Shown here: positions 1 through 13,100 of the stretch, piece after piece
Numbering within the stretch: the stretch's first letter is position 1
How the letters are laid out: each line of letters begins with the position of its first letter
Notes under the pieces: generated by a model
The model's database searches: none
Told to the model about the DNA's origin: nothing
Seen by the model: only the letters and a program-made list of their open reading frames with translations
Made by a program: the position numbers and the translations under genes
NCBI GenBank assembly: GCA_903813345.2
Contig: CAIIXF020000011.1
Coordinates: forward strand, 15,113,754 to 15,177,753
Source of the DNA: Owenia fusiformis
Lineage: Eukaryota; Annelida; Polychaeta; Sabellida; Oweniidae
Length of the DNA: 64,000 nt
Reading direction: 5' to 3'

Positions 1-129
1 TTTTTCAAATTGCATTTCGGGATTTAGAAGGCTAAAAACCAAAACAAAAATAGCATATTTAGCACAACTGTTGATTTTTAGACATTGGTTGGATATAAAA
101 AAATTGGGTATCATTTCAAATATTCAGCT

Positions 130-945
130 TTACTTTGCTGCGTTTTCAATAGTTTGTGTATCAAGTCCCATTAGAGTGTTTCCGCCATCTTGAACGATAC
201 AGGCCCCGTTCATCATTGAGGCATCATCAGAAGCAATAAACGCAATCAATTTTGCTGTTTCTTCAGCCGTTCCAATCTTGTTTATTGGTACACATTTTGA
301 GAGTATCTCAAGTCTTGCCTTTGTTTCTTTGGTTCTCTCTTCGCCACGTTCATGGGTATAAAACATGGGAGTGTCCACGTATCCTGGGCAGACAGCGTTC
401 ACTCGGACCCCTTCAGAACCCATTTCGATCCCTGCACATTGTGTGAACTGGTTTAGTGCAGCTTTTGCGATACTATAGAATGTCGAACCAATCACAAATG
501 GTCTGGTACCTGCCATGCTCGAGACATTAATGACAATTCCTTTTGATTTCTTCAATTCTGGGAAACATAGCTGGGACAAGAATATTGGTGCTTTCAGGAT
601 GCAGTTTATTTGGCGATCAAATACATCCTCAGATCCCACAATTGCCGTTGATGGTTCATCCATACCAGCATTGTTAACCAAGATGTCAATTTTTCCAAAT
701 TCCGCTAGTGCAGTGTCAAAGATCCTTTTGAGGAATCCATTTTCTTCAAAACATCCTTGGACCATCGGAAATTTTGCAGTTTCAGTTCCAATCCTTTTAC
801 ACTCGTCAACTGTTTTTTCTAGAGTTTCCATATTACGTCCATGTATCAGCACACTAGCACCCTCTTTTGCAAACAGTAATGCAGTAGCTTTCCCAATTCC
901 GCTATTTGAACCTGTCACAATGATACATTTGCCTGCAAAACGCAT
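130..945 (-). CDS. Short-chain dehydrogenase/reductase (SDR), intronless
   Basis: A complete 271-residue reading frame runs from ATG at 945 to its stop at 130. It has the classical SDR layout: cofactor motif TGSNSGIG (residues 11-18), NNAG (91-94), Asn near 114, the VSS serine pair (142-143), and the YSIAK catalytic Tyr157/Lys161, followed by a PGYVDTPM segment typical of the family. No acidic residue follows beta-2 (LIHGRN), which by family rules favours NADP(H). The substrate cannot be read from sequence; relatives include FabG-like and glucose-dehydrogenase-like reductases. No signal peptide is evident, so it is probably cytosolic. It has no introns, unlike its multi-exon neighbours, and could be a retrocopy or a naturally intronless gene. 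It lies upstream of, and opposite to, the Tudor/OTU gene. Confidence 0.9.
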   Translation of the reverse strand: MRFAGKCIIVTGSNSGIGKATALLFAKEGASVLIHGRNMETLEKTVDECKRIGTETAKFPMVQGCFEENGFLKRIFDTALAEFGKIDILVNNAGMDEPSTAIVGSEDVFDRQINCILKAPIFLSQLCFPELKKSKGIVINVSSMAGTRPFVIGSTFYSIAKAALNQFTQCAGIEMGSEGVRVNAVCPGYVDTPMFYTHERGEERTKETKARLEILSKCVPINKIGTAEETAKLIAFIASDDASMMNGACIVQDGGNTLMGLDTQTIENAAK

Positions 946-3024
946 TTCTCTTAATTTTTCTTGAGATTTATGTGAAGATCAATGTAAAAATTAGCTGCAC
1001 TCTGTGCTCTTGATTATGTCCTTATGTTGTTTCTTGTACTCCGTCTCTAATTCACATAAAGTGTGTATTCACAAAAACAACCTATGAAAAACTGGTCAGT
1101 ATTTACTGTGAGTCCTTCTACTGCGTACTTTGACCTCATTTTCTGATAAGCATATATACTTTTATGTTTGCAATGGCTATAGCCTATAATAAGTGAAGGC
1201 TGTCGGTATATTTTACATGTAAATATCACTTCTAGTTATTGTAACTAAGGAGATAAGTGATCTCCTCAGGAATTTTTTTTCAACCGGGTGCACAATTTTT
1301 AAGGCATCTCACATAGATTTTCCAAGGGTATGCAATTAGTGAAATACTGTAGTTGCTTTATTCCCATGCACTGTTTATTGCTGCGTTATTACACTTGTGT
1401 GTTTTATGAGTTCCATCAAACACATTTCTGCCAATCAGTAATGTCCCTTACAGCAAATAAATAGACTTGTAATATTTTGTCACTGTTTGCAATAACTTAA
1501 GAACTAGAGTTCACATTGACTTGAATTTTTATTGTCAACATATTGGTATAGACTTGTTATGACTTTATTTTTAACAGTTTCAGTTACCATGGCAATGTAA
1601 ATATGCCACTGTGGAAACAAATTATTTTTCTTAAAACATTTCTCACATTTCTTACTGCAACTCAAGGAGGATTGGCTACCAGGATCAAAACCCGATATTT
1701 TCCAACAATTAAAACATTATTTTCTAAAATTATAACCGACTATGAATTCAAAATAAACAGTTCAAAAGATTTGAACCAATATCTCGATCATTTCTGATAA
1801 GTTTTGGAGTTCTTTGTTAGGAAATACGACCAAAATTCACGATTCAAATGTTGGAAGTGAACAAAATCATGACATGCCCATATATGGGACAGAATATCTA
1901 TGTTGCACTCTGGGAGCCAATCCTCATTGACTGCAACTAAAGGATGCCAACAGATAAGTGTTGTAACATTTTGTAACCTTTGCAATAACACAAGGTGTCA
2001 ATGTGTTGACATTTTCTCATGTCAATGCCTTTTTGTTTGCTTATCTGTGGAGCTATAACATTTGTAAAACGGACAAAATGAGTGGAAGAGGATGTCTGCA
2101 TGGTATGGTAAAATCTGTCAAGTCTTGTATGATTTTGTGATCTTATATACTTCTAATGCTCTCTTTGAATGGATATTTTTGTGGACAATTTTATACACGA
2201 GGGTCTTGTATGAAACTTTGAATAAGGGCAGGAGGCTGAATTTTAAAGACTAGGAATACAACACAGAGGTGCATTAAATCACTCACAATTCTGAGCCAAA
2301 ATGGTAAACAAAATGTTGAATGTGCTTTTAACAAACTCAGAGTGGGTCTTCTTTTAAAATCGCAGCTATATGCTCATAATTTCACCAGTGTTAGTGATCC
2401 CTTTTGTAAATGTGGATTACCACAAACACCTTCTCATTTTATCTTAAAATATCCTCTGCTTGTAAACGAGCGTGAAACTTTATTTGCAGGACTGCGAACT
2501 TCAGATCTTCATCTTTTGGTTCAGAGTTTGAACACAGTTGACAAAATTCAGTTCTTTTGTATGGTGATGAAGATTTAGATAATTTATTAAATGACAAAAT
2601 TAATAGAACTAATGAGTCATTTTGTGAATCAAAGTTTGAGCCAAATTGATCGGTTTCGCTAATTTTTGCATGCATGTGTTAACTCATCCCTGGCCCATGG
2701 GATTATAGTTTCTTATATGAGTGAAAACATTACTTTGATAAATTTAAAAATTTTAATGTATTCCTATTCATATTGTCTAAAATTGCCGCTAATGTTTTTT
2801 TATATAACTTTGGCAATCAATTGCATGTCTATTATTGTTTACTAAAGGAATAAATTTATGTATAAAAAACAAAAAAAAAAACAATTCTGAGCCATGTTTA
2901 CATGGCAAAAAAGCTGCACTAGATCACTAAAAAGAGTGAAATTAAACCAGAAACCCTTTCAAGAATTTTAATTTATTATATGATATTGTATTCTATGTAA
3001 AAGTAGTATATTATATTTCTACAG
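946..3024. other. Non-coding stretch between the SDR and the first visible Tudor exon
   Basis: No convincing exon is seen on either strand. The only recognised content is a truncated LINE at 2299-2880. The exon at 3025 opens with an acceptor and two bases of a split codon, so an upstream coding exon must exist. It is either unrecognised here or lies before the window, in which case the SDR gene would be within an intron. Confidence 0.6.
2299..2880 (+). mobile_element. 5'-truncated LINE 3' end with target-site duplication
   Basis: The plus strand encodes a degraded C-terminal non-LTR retrotransposon segment: FNKLRVGLLLKSQLYAHN, then CKCG...HFILKYPLL...ER, the Cys/His knuckle that follows the reverse transcriptase in CR1/Jockey-type ORF2. 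It ends in an A-rich tail at 2870-2880. The 14-bp direct repeat ACAATTCTGAGCCA flanks it at 2285-2298 and 2881-2894, which defines the insertion exactly. It has no intact reading frame. The clade is not resolved. Confidence 0.85.
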
Positions 3025-6000
3025 GACCTTCATCTTTCCCTGTGAGGAAGTACCTTACCCCTGAGTTACCAAACATTGGGGAGAAGATTGATGCACATAT
3101 AAGCCACGTTGTTCACCCAGACCAGTTCTACGCTCAGCTGATTGGGGATGAAGCGGTCTACTTAGCACAGATGATGAATGGTAAACTTTAGATACAATTC
3201 TATTAAGGCCAAGGCTCCTACATTTAAGCTTAGTGTTGCCATTCTGATACTCATTCAGCAGTAGCATCTTTCTGTTTCACCTGAAACAGGACTGAGAAGA
3301 AATGAGATGTCATGGTTTATCATGATGGTGTTTTGTAGGAAAACTGAAGATTTTAATCTTCACTGCGAAAATATGTTACTAAAAGAAAGAAAGAAAATAC
3401 TAGACATAATTCAAAAGTCCTATAAAAGGTAATGAAAATTTCTGACCAGATAGTTTCCAGATGGTATGAAATTTCAGCTCACTTCATTTATATGTCTCAT
3501 TTGTTTTAGATCTGCAAACAACATATAACAAGGACAGGGGTGATTTATGGTCTATATTCTGCCCTCAGCGGAACATGATTTGTGTCTGCCAATTCTCCGA
3601 GGACAACTTGTGGTACAGGGCTAAAGTCACTATGCTCCCTGGCAGACGGCGGGTAAGTGCAAACTCCATGCTCCTTGCTGTTATGGGGAACTGTGCGCTT
3701 TAAAAATGAAAAAAGGAACAGAAAATCTTGGAAATAAGTTACTACAATCAGGAAAATGCCAAGATGAAAACAAATGAATCACATGATATTAAAATCTTTG
3801 CCTCCTGGCATTTGAAATATCAAAGACTTTCCATAAAATTTGACAGATCAAAGAATATTTTTTATTAATTCATTACATGTATAAGCGCTGATGTTGCTCA
3901 TTTGTTTAAGATATCTTTGTGACTTCAACATTAAGTCTTTACTTTGCCGAAGAACACTGAAAAGGTGTTGTTCTTATGTAATTTTTTTTCTTTGTTTTTG
4001 ATTTCCAGCAGGTACAGTATGCTTTATTATGTCAGGTTCTAGCTTTAGTTGCTCCCGTGTTGACTCCCTCCTCCCTAGTTGAATCCCTGCCCCCAAATGT
4101 TGAATCCGCTGCTCCCTTGTTGACTCGCTGCTCCCTTGATGAATCCTTGCTCCCTTGTTGACTCCCTACTTTCTTGTTGGCTCCCATAAATATGTCGTTG
4201 TAGTCTACTAGAAAGAAAAATTTATCCCAACCAGAATATATTTGTGAGAGGTCCCTTACATATTGTGATATTTCTAACTGCATGTTCAGCTGAACCCTAC
4301 GCATACTAGCTGTTTTAAATGTATGAATCCTTGGAATGTCACTTACTTGGAATGTTGTTTGACTAACATCTTAATAGTGAATCTGATGTACAGTGCATCC
4401 CAAAAAACACAACAAGCAAAAAACAAAAAACAGATATGATTACATCAATTTCAGTGATCCATGATCACATATCAACAAATGGCATATTATTGGAAAGATA
4501 AGACATGTGGCTTCATGGTAAATTAAATTAAATGGATGTAATAATCACTGGTTTTGTGGTTTAACAAGGTTTTTGCTTGTTACCTTTTTTAGGAACTGTA
4601 AAGGAGGTTAGGAGGTGACAAAAGTGCAGTATTTTCTATCATTACAAATATATTATATTCCAAAAAGAACTGTGCTATCATATCATAATAAATGAATTCT
4701 CTCAAATAAAAATTAAACAGCTTTTTGGGAAGATTGCTCACTAGATTAGATTCTGCCTTTAACGTGCATGCAAACAGTTCTACATCCTTTAAACATTTAT
4801 GATTAACTTGAATCCTCCCAGAACTTGAATATGTTGTTTTAACATGTTAACTTGCATGCTTTTTATAATGTTTTTGACCAACTATACATTGTTTTAATCC
4901 AAATTTATTTGCATGCATTGAAGTTCATATTAACTTGCATGTTTAAAAATCTCTTTTAACTTGCATGTTTTAAAATCTTTATTTATCTTGCAATACAATA
5001 TGGGTTTGAATTCCTCTCAACTTGCTATTTTAAATAAAACGAGTAAAAACAAAGTATAACCATTCATTTTCTGCTTACATAGATGTTGAATTGCTTGAAT
5101 ATTAAAAACTCCTTTGCATATTATAGATAAAGTGTAACCTGATAGATCTGATAATGCATGATTCAGGATATAACATGATTTACATAATTGATCATAAATT
5201 CTATTCACACCCTTTGTTCCAGAATCTTTACCCTTGTACCCAATTCAGAACATTCACAAGTTGACCTTTACAATTTCCTGATCACCCTGTATTCATGAGT
5301 GGATACAGTAAATCATGTGTTTGTGAACAATGATGCAAAAGAACGTTTAGGAATATGACTTCTTTGTAAAAAGCTTGCATTGTGAACACTGCTACAGTGT
5401 ATCATGTTAAAGCAGATATGAAATGGTATTTTTAACCTAAAGGAATCAATATAATTTTTTGATAGATGTATTTGAACATGTTTTCTCATCAGTAGTGTGA
5501 AAACTATTTCACTCTAACGATCGTTATAGCTGCTTAATAAGCAATATTCGAATTGGTTGTGACGTTATTGGCCCCCACGTGATCTCTCACTGGTCCCCAT
5601 GTGGCCCATTTTGGTCCATTAGATCATGACGTCATACTGCCAAAATGTTTTGTTATTTGTTTACACAACAATCCTATGGTTGCCGTGACGTTGTGATTAC
5701 TATGGAACCAATAAACCAAAGCTATATTTTGTATATGACATTACTAATCACGTAGGGGCCAATTTGATTTATCAGTTAGTTTTATTTCGTTATCTTTGAC
5801 CGTTAGCAGTTATCTAACATTTATTTTATAATGGCTATCGCAAGAACTCTACGGTGGGCTTACAATGGAGAAAACCACATTTTTGTAGCTATTTCAGTTG
5901 TCCTTTAATGCTGTATTCACTTTATATTATATTATTTTTATTATGCAGGTGTTCCTTTATAAGGTTATTGTACTGAAAAATATTTTTATTACACAGGTTG

Positions 6001-7154
6001 AGGTTCAATATGTGGACTTTGGCAATGTCGAGACTGTATCATACTATAAGCTGAAGAAGATCTTGGACTCTTTCCTAATACTACCTACTCAGGCCATACA
6101 GTGCAGCTTGGCTGATGTAAGACCCCTTGACAAGTCAAATGGATGGTCCATGGCGGCCATTGATTGGTTTGGGAATGCGGATAAACGCAAACTGAGAATT
6201 GAAATTGTTGGTATGTAGACTAGAGTGCTTTGGGATGCTATTAGTTATATATTATAGCGCCATATTTTTAAGATCTTTTTGAATTGAGCAGGTTGGTGGA
6301 ACAAATAAAAATAAAATGGGGGTGCACATAAGACAATGACATGTCACATCAACAAATGGACTTTTCATGTCATCCTTAAGTTTGTCGTTGCAGTTATATT
6401 TGCACTTGTTAGATGCTACATTCCAATCTCGTTGACATCATAAATTGACTATTCTTTGATTGAAAAATGTATTTCCTGTATTGTAGGTGTTAAGCAAGGC
6501 AATATCTTAGAGGTTGTCCTATATGATGCGTCCAATCCTCATGTTGAAGAAATATGTATAAACAGTGAGCTGGTACGACATGATCTCGCCATCAGTACTG
6601 GACCTAGGTGGGTAATAGAAAAAATACATACAGTATATTGTTCCCAGATCTCTATTCATACAGATTGTGCCACTGATGTGCTCTCTTTGGACAGTGAGAA
6701 TTTATTCCTTTACGGAAAATAGGATGTTTTGGTTGTCTCATGCAACAGTATTCTGTTTTGGTTTGGATATACAGGGTGTCCTGGAATAAAAGAAACAAAA
6801 GCTCTAATTATTCCATAGAACCAAGATCAAGTATAGAGAAATAGTTTGTGCACCAATCTGTTGATTCATCTGTGCAGGTGATAACTCAAATACCAGTTGA
6901 CAGGTTTGGTTCAAATTTTATAGGGTGATGCCTGGGAGTATGTTAAAAAACAACTGCTCCAGAAAAATTTTATTATCTGGATTAATTTTATTCTCATACA
7001 ATAAAATCCTTTATAATAAGAGCATTTGTATCTTTCCTTCTTGCATACCTTTACCGTTGGAAAGCTTAACTGTCAATATTCCAAGTTATTTGTTTATTTT
7101 AGGTCTCTCCCTGCTGACCCTCTACCGGAGAACCTAATTCAGGAAAGTCCCTCT
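3025..7154 (+). CDS. Exons 1-5: extended Tudor unit 1
   Basis: Exons 3025-3180, 3510-3652, 5997-6210, 6487-6607 and 7103-7154 form one eTudor. The SN-like start is IDAHISHVVHPDQFYAQL, then a helix (YLAQMMNDLQTTYN), the core FSEDNLWYRAKV, YVDFGNVETV, and the return SN half containing GWSMAAIDWF and LEVVLYDASN. The aromatic residues expected to form the methylarginine cage (Trp/Tyr of LWYRA, Tyr and Phe of YVDFGN) and the Asn of DFGN are present, so binding looks intact. Exon 3 may have an alternative start, because the intron before it contains a second CAGGT at 5946 followed by a near-repeat. The intron at 3653-5996 contains short TTGAATCCCTGCTCCC-like repeats and a small inverted-repeat element. 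Confidence 0.88.
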
Positions 7155-10100
7155 GTAAGTGTTACTTCTTTTTGAAAAAGCTGTGGTATTTTTATTATTT
7201 AATTGGTTCCCTAGTGTAAATGGGGTCAAACAATCCAACAACAGTATGCATGGTTTTCAAGAAAGACTCAAAATTGGAGTCAGGACTCGTATACATGTAG
7301 ATGTCAATTCACAAGTTTTCTCATAGGTTGTTCATCATAACTCTACCAATGGTTTATGTGTAAATATCAAAGTATTTAAACTTCAAATACACTACATGTT
7401 TTAGCGTGTGGAAATACCCTTCATGCAAAAGCATAATACATTTGCCCTGTCTTTTTCCAGCTTTCAAATCATATAGATTCTCCTATCACGACAACCTCCC
7501 ACCATGCATCAGTATCCCCACCCAGACAAATAACCAAACCTAAGGAAGCTACACCTACACCAAAGGAAATGTCACCAGAGAGGAAGAAGGCACCAGATCG
7601 TAAGATGTCCAAGGCTGTTAAAGTGAGCCACTGTGAGTCCCCTTCAGAGTTGTATGTCCAGTTAGCTACAGCAGGAGAGGATGGACTTGATGAGTAAGTC
7701 AGAACTTTAAAAAGATATTTTGACACTTGATTGAGGTGTGTTTAGCTGAAATGTGTCGACAATTCAGTGTTACTCATTTTCTAGATCATTAAAAATGGAT
7801 TCATCCACTTTGACATGAAAACAAACATGTAATCCTGTATTTTTAACTTTTTCCAACTCACAAATGTCCCAAGATCATAATTTTGAGAGAAAGATGTAGG
7901 TATGGCCCTTTTAGCCTTGAGTCTTACATGTAAATCATAAATCATTAAATGTCACTTTAATTTAACTGTCTTTATGTTTAGGCTCATGTCAGGACTGCAG
8001 AGTGAATTTGAAGGCTCTGATTATAACCCAGTATCATGGCATGAGATGGAATTCTGTGCAGCTAGGTACTCTGTAGATACCCTATGGTATCGAGCACAGA
8101 TCAGGAAAATATTACCAGATAATCAAATTGAGGTTAGTATGGGGATCCTCTTTATGACACCACCACTGGTATATTGTTATATGGTGTTGGTATTTGGTGG
8201 TCAGTGTCTGTAACAAATGGCAGGTGGTGACATTTTACATGTTCTATCATAAATTATGCGCATTGAATTGTGAAATACATGTATGTGTCCTAATCCTTTA
8301 TTTTCAACACAAATTATAGTCTGACATGTGTGGTTTCTCTTATTCAAAAAACTATACTGCTTTAAAAATTATTGATTTCATATTGCAGTTTCATTAAAAA
8401 TTTCTTGCTTGTTTTACATACACAGTTTCATATACAGTATATACATTGGTTCTTGCTTGTTTTACATGAGAAATCATATTATATTCCAGGTGTTTATGGT
8501 AGACTATGGCTACATCGACACACTACCATTGACTGAAACACGTGTTCTCGCCAACTCTGACGACCAACCACATTGTTTCTGCATACGCTGCCATCTATCT
8601 GATATCTGTGCTGCGGGAGATAAGAATTCTTGGTCTAGAACCGCGTGTGAGGCGCTTGGTGATGTTGTTAGGGCAAACCCAGAGTTGTATATTGTAAACA
8701 AGGTTGGTTACTCTACACAGCCAATATAATTCAGCGCCAATTCGGCATCGAAAAAATTTGGTGCTGTTCCGGCACCGTTTCAGCACCGTCCAGGCACCAA
8801 AACCTTTCTACACCAAAATTTGGCACCGGACTAAGTTTGTCCATTTGGTGCTAAAATTTGGCACCAAAACGGTGTTGATCAGATTGCATTTTGGGGGTGT
8901 ATATGGTGTCTTTTTATTTTACATTAAAAAGGTACAATTTTGACACAAGGTTTGCAGATGGGCAGCAGCCTCTTACTCTTCTGTCTGCACATTTCCAGAC
9001 AAAACTTAGGACAAATTGGTTTTAAATTTTTGGTAATGCTTGGTATTTTGATTTTTAGGTATGCTATTGTTGTCCCCTTGTCTCTTATTCTTAAGTGTTC
9101 TTATATTTAAGATGGCAAAGCAGTTTCCAAAATGTTCCTACTTGTAAGGCTGAACAAAAATAACTTATAAAAAATATAATTTTTACACTCTCTTTCACCA
9201 ATTGCTTTAGTGCTAGGGTAATCCCTCTATCAATTCAATAAAGTAAAACCTGTGTATATGGAACACCCTTAGAACTGGCTATAATTGTACCTTGAATACA
9301 TGTGTTTCCACAGAAGGTCCATTAACATGCAAGTCAATTGGACGCATTTCTTTTAAAAAGTTTCTATAATAGACAGGCGTTCCTTATAAAGAGGTATTAC
9401 ATCTGACAGGATTGACTGTACATGTTTGTTGCTTTCAGAATGAGATGCTGGGTGATTCCCTAGCAGTGGATCTGCAGGTAGAGGAGAAGATAGAAGGTGA
9501 TGCTCTCACCCCCTCCACTGTAGAATACATCAGCGTCAGTAAGGTCCTTGTTGAGAAAGGACTTGCAATACCAATCAGAAGGTAAATGATCATGGTCCTT
9601 GTAAAGAAAGGATTTGTAATACCAATCAGAAGGTAAATGATCATGGTCCTTGTAAAGAAAGGATTTGTAATACCAATCAGAAGGTAAATGATCATGGTCC
9701 TTGTAAAGAAAGGATTTGTAATACCAATCAGAAGGTAAATGATCATGGTCCTTGTAGAGAAAGGACTTGCAATACCAATCAGAAGGTAAATGATCATGCA
9801 CTGCGTCAAATGTGAAATTCCAAGCAATTTCTAGACGTGCAAAGATAGTCTAGGAACTCCGCGTATCTAGAGATCCCAAGACGTGTCAAGAGGTGCAAAG
9901 ACCTCGCGTGTAAAGAGCGTGTCAAGAGTTTTGATATCTCTTTGCACAGCCTTATCAAAACAAACAGTATAATTAGACCGGCCACATGTTGTTATGCCCT
10001 ATAGTCGCGCTTAATTATACTTTACTAGGATTGGAATATAACAATCATTTTAATTTCGTGTTAATAATAATTTGTGTTTTTTAAATCATTATCAAAATAA

Positions 10101-13100
10101 AATTAATTTAAAAGTATGCGTGTGCGTGTAAGTATAGGCAATAGCTTAGTCGAAATGAGTAGATGTGTGCAGATGGAGATCGCCTATGTATTTTGCTAAA
10201 TCTGACATTTTTACAGGATCATGTTAAAGATCAAATGAAAACAAGAAATGTGTTTTTCTTAGGTTTATCTACCCTGATTTCGAGTGATTTTAACTTGGAC
10301 GCATATTCCTAGATATTAAAACAGTTTGAATAATTAACAAAGTCCACTTTGAACTGTGTCAATCAAATTGTCAAATATGTAGATAGCACATGCAGGCCCG
10401 AATACAGGGGGGATAGATTGGTTCTAGCGACCCCCCCCCCCTCCGTGACCAAAATTGCATTTTTTACCCCATACTGAGCACCTTTTAAATTATTTTGCTC
10501 ATTTTTGAACTAACATTGCCAAAAGTAAACTCCCCTGGAATTTCTTTAAAAAGTAACCCACCCCTTGGCAAATCCTGGCTATGGGTCTGAAACGCCTGAA
10601 ACATGCTCTGATATAATGAGGCATATTCTGTGATCTGAGCATATCAGATGGGAAGAGTTATGAATGTCAATAAGTGTGATTGTTATCATGTAATCATCTA
10701 CCTTAATGTCAATACATTACATAATGTAATAAGGCATTGTACATGTATTTAACAACAGGCACATCCTTCTTCAAAGGACTTCATTTATACTTGTAAAATA
10801 CCCTTCCAGCGAGGATGCAATAGGCACAGTTACACAAGTTTTATGACCCCAATTAGATGAAATATGAGCTGGGATGAAAGATCTCAAAAATCAAGGACTG
10901 GGAAGATTTGAGATGTCATGGTTTACTATCATGACGCTGAAACATGTGTCGCTTATTGTCACCTGTATTGATCATGATGGGGCGACGGCAGTGCCCCGAG
11001 TCTTTTTGATCTGTTTAATCTTATTAGTTACTATTTAAAATTGAATAATTTAGGACCCCGGAAGCAAAACAACTCTTTGCTATGAAAGGAATACACCATG
11101 GACAGAACCCCTCATGTAAACCATCTATAAATACCTTTGAAATCAATTTGATTTTCGATCTACATCTGAATCTCAGATGGAGAGTACTCTTTGACAAGAT
11201 CAACATTTAAAAGTGTAGGAAAGTTTTGATAAAGATGTTTAATAGCTAATTATTCAGACATATTGTCCTTTCATGTTGACGATCATCGAACATAATTGCA
11301 ATCAACTTCCATGATATTTGCAATTTTGAATTTTGAATTATTTTGAATGCAAATGTACTCAAGTACTATATCCTGAGTTCTGCCCGGATCCCCGAAAACG
11401 TTTAAAATCAAACTCGATTATTTAGCTAGACTTCAAAATAAGGGATTCAATAGAAACATGAAATCCATATCACTGTTTAAATTGTGGAATTTCTAGTAAT
11501 TTTTAGACGTGCTTAGCCGGTCTAGAAACTCTGCGTATCTAGCGATAGAGGAGGGGAGAGAGGACTAATTTTATAGCTGAAATTAAAAATAGGTTATGAT
11601 CTATAAATATAATATATGGTTGTTCTTATAATGAACAACTATTGGTTTAATATCTGATATGTGGACGGATATTTCTTGATTTGGTTTAAAAAGAAACTGA
11701 ATGTAGGGTTGCAAAAATGAGAGAGACAAAGACGTTCGAAGGGTGGGGGTAAAATTTAATTAAAATCAAGCTGAGACAGAATGAGAATAAACATATCTGT
11801 TAGTTGCTCATGTAAACGAAAACAAATTAGAGGGTTCATTAGCACCGCAGACCAGATTTGCAAAATTGGGGGAGTACATTTTCCCAGGATTTCAAACAAT
11901 ACTATATCTAAAATGTTGCCCCTCATATGCCTGGGTCATATTTGCTCCGATTCATCGGCCGGGGGCCGGCCGATTGAGTGTTTTTTCAAACATGAAAACA
12001 ATTTTAAACAAAATACTCAATCGGCCGGAGGCCGGACGATGAATTTGAGCAAATGTGAACCAGACATTGCAAATTCCTTCAAATTGAACTAGAAGTTTCA
12101 AATGAAAGCCATTCAAAGCTCCTTTCTTCTTCCTTCTCTATTGGTTAAGCAGGGGGGGGGGGTGCGATCATTCACGAATCGCGACCCCCCCTGGTTACGC
12201 ATATGTGTTAAAACTTTACACAATATCAATATTTAAAACTGTATCTTGTAAGTGGCTTATTAAGCATCAGATCAATCACTAAGAACCCCTCTTATCTGCC
12301 GTTTGCGTTTGGAAGGATAAAGACAAAGGGGACGCGGCTACATGTATATCGCGATAACGTGAAATCTTTATGACATATCCCTTCACCAGGGCCTACACCA
12401 ATATTCTTAACACCACTTATTAAAGGATGCATGCATCAAGGGGTAGACATCATTCAAAAGACATAAACATGACCGGGTCGGTCAGGGGAAGGTTTGCATA
12501 CGATTCAATTTGTACATGCAAGCTCATTTTTCACATATAAATTAATAAAGTCGATTCCTTGGGAATACGTTATTGGGTTTATAAGCGTAACGAGGAGAAG
12601 CGGTGGGTTCGCACCCCCTCCTACAAGCAATAAAAGGTACCATAAGGTAGAGGAAGAAAAGAGCATTAAATTGATTTTTTGTTTGAAGCTTCTAGCTCAG
12701 GTTTGAAGGAAGTTGCATCATTTTCGTAAAAATTCAAAACAAATATTTTTTGCCTCATTTATGTCACGATCGCACCCCCCGACTGAAAACCAAAAATATT
12801 TTGGTGATTGCATCACCCCTCCCCCCGACTGAAAGCTGGCTACGGCCCTGGGGTTTTATCGAAAACTATATCGTCAACATTTTATCATTATGCGGAAAGT
12901 CCAATATGAAATCTTAAATGGTAAATATGTTGCATTTATGGAGTGAATTCCACTGTAAACTATAATGTGAATGTTTGATATGAATGCTTCCATACAACCA
13001 TCAATATCCATTCTTTTTAATAAATAAGATGTTACAACAAAGGGAATATTGAAAACTACAGTGGTAAGAGCTTCTTTCTGACTGCTAATTATGTGTATCA

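Noticed and set aside
252-964. Plus-strand frames across the SDR gene
   Set aside because: Shadows of the minus-strand SDR, which has full family motifs.
1603-1797. A possible upstream Tudor exon
   Set aside because: No suitable donor in the right phase, no Tudor or other known motif, and a low-complexity peptide.
6456-6722. Extension of Tudor exon 4 beyond 6607
   Set aside because: The frame continues to a stop at 6722, but the eTudor sequence ends at ISTGPR and the CCTAG|GTGGGT donor joins in phase to exon 5.
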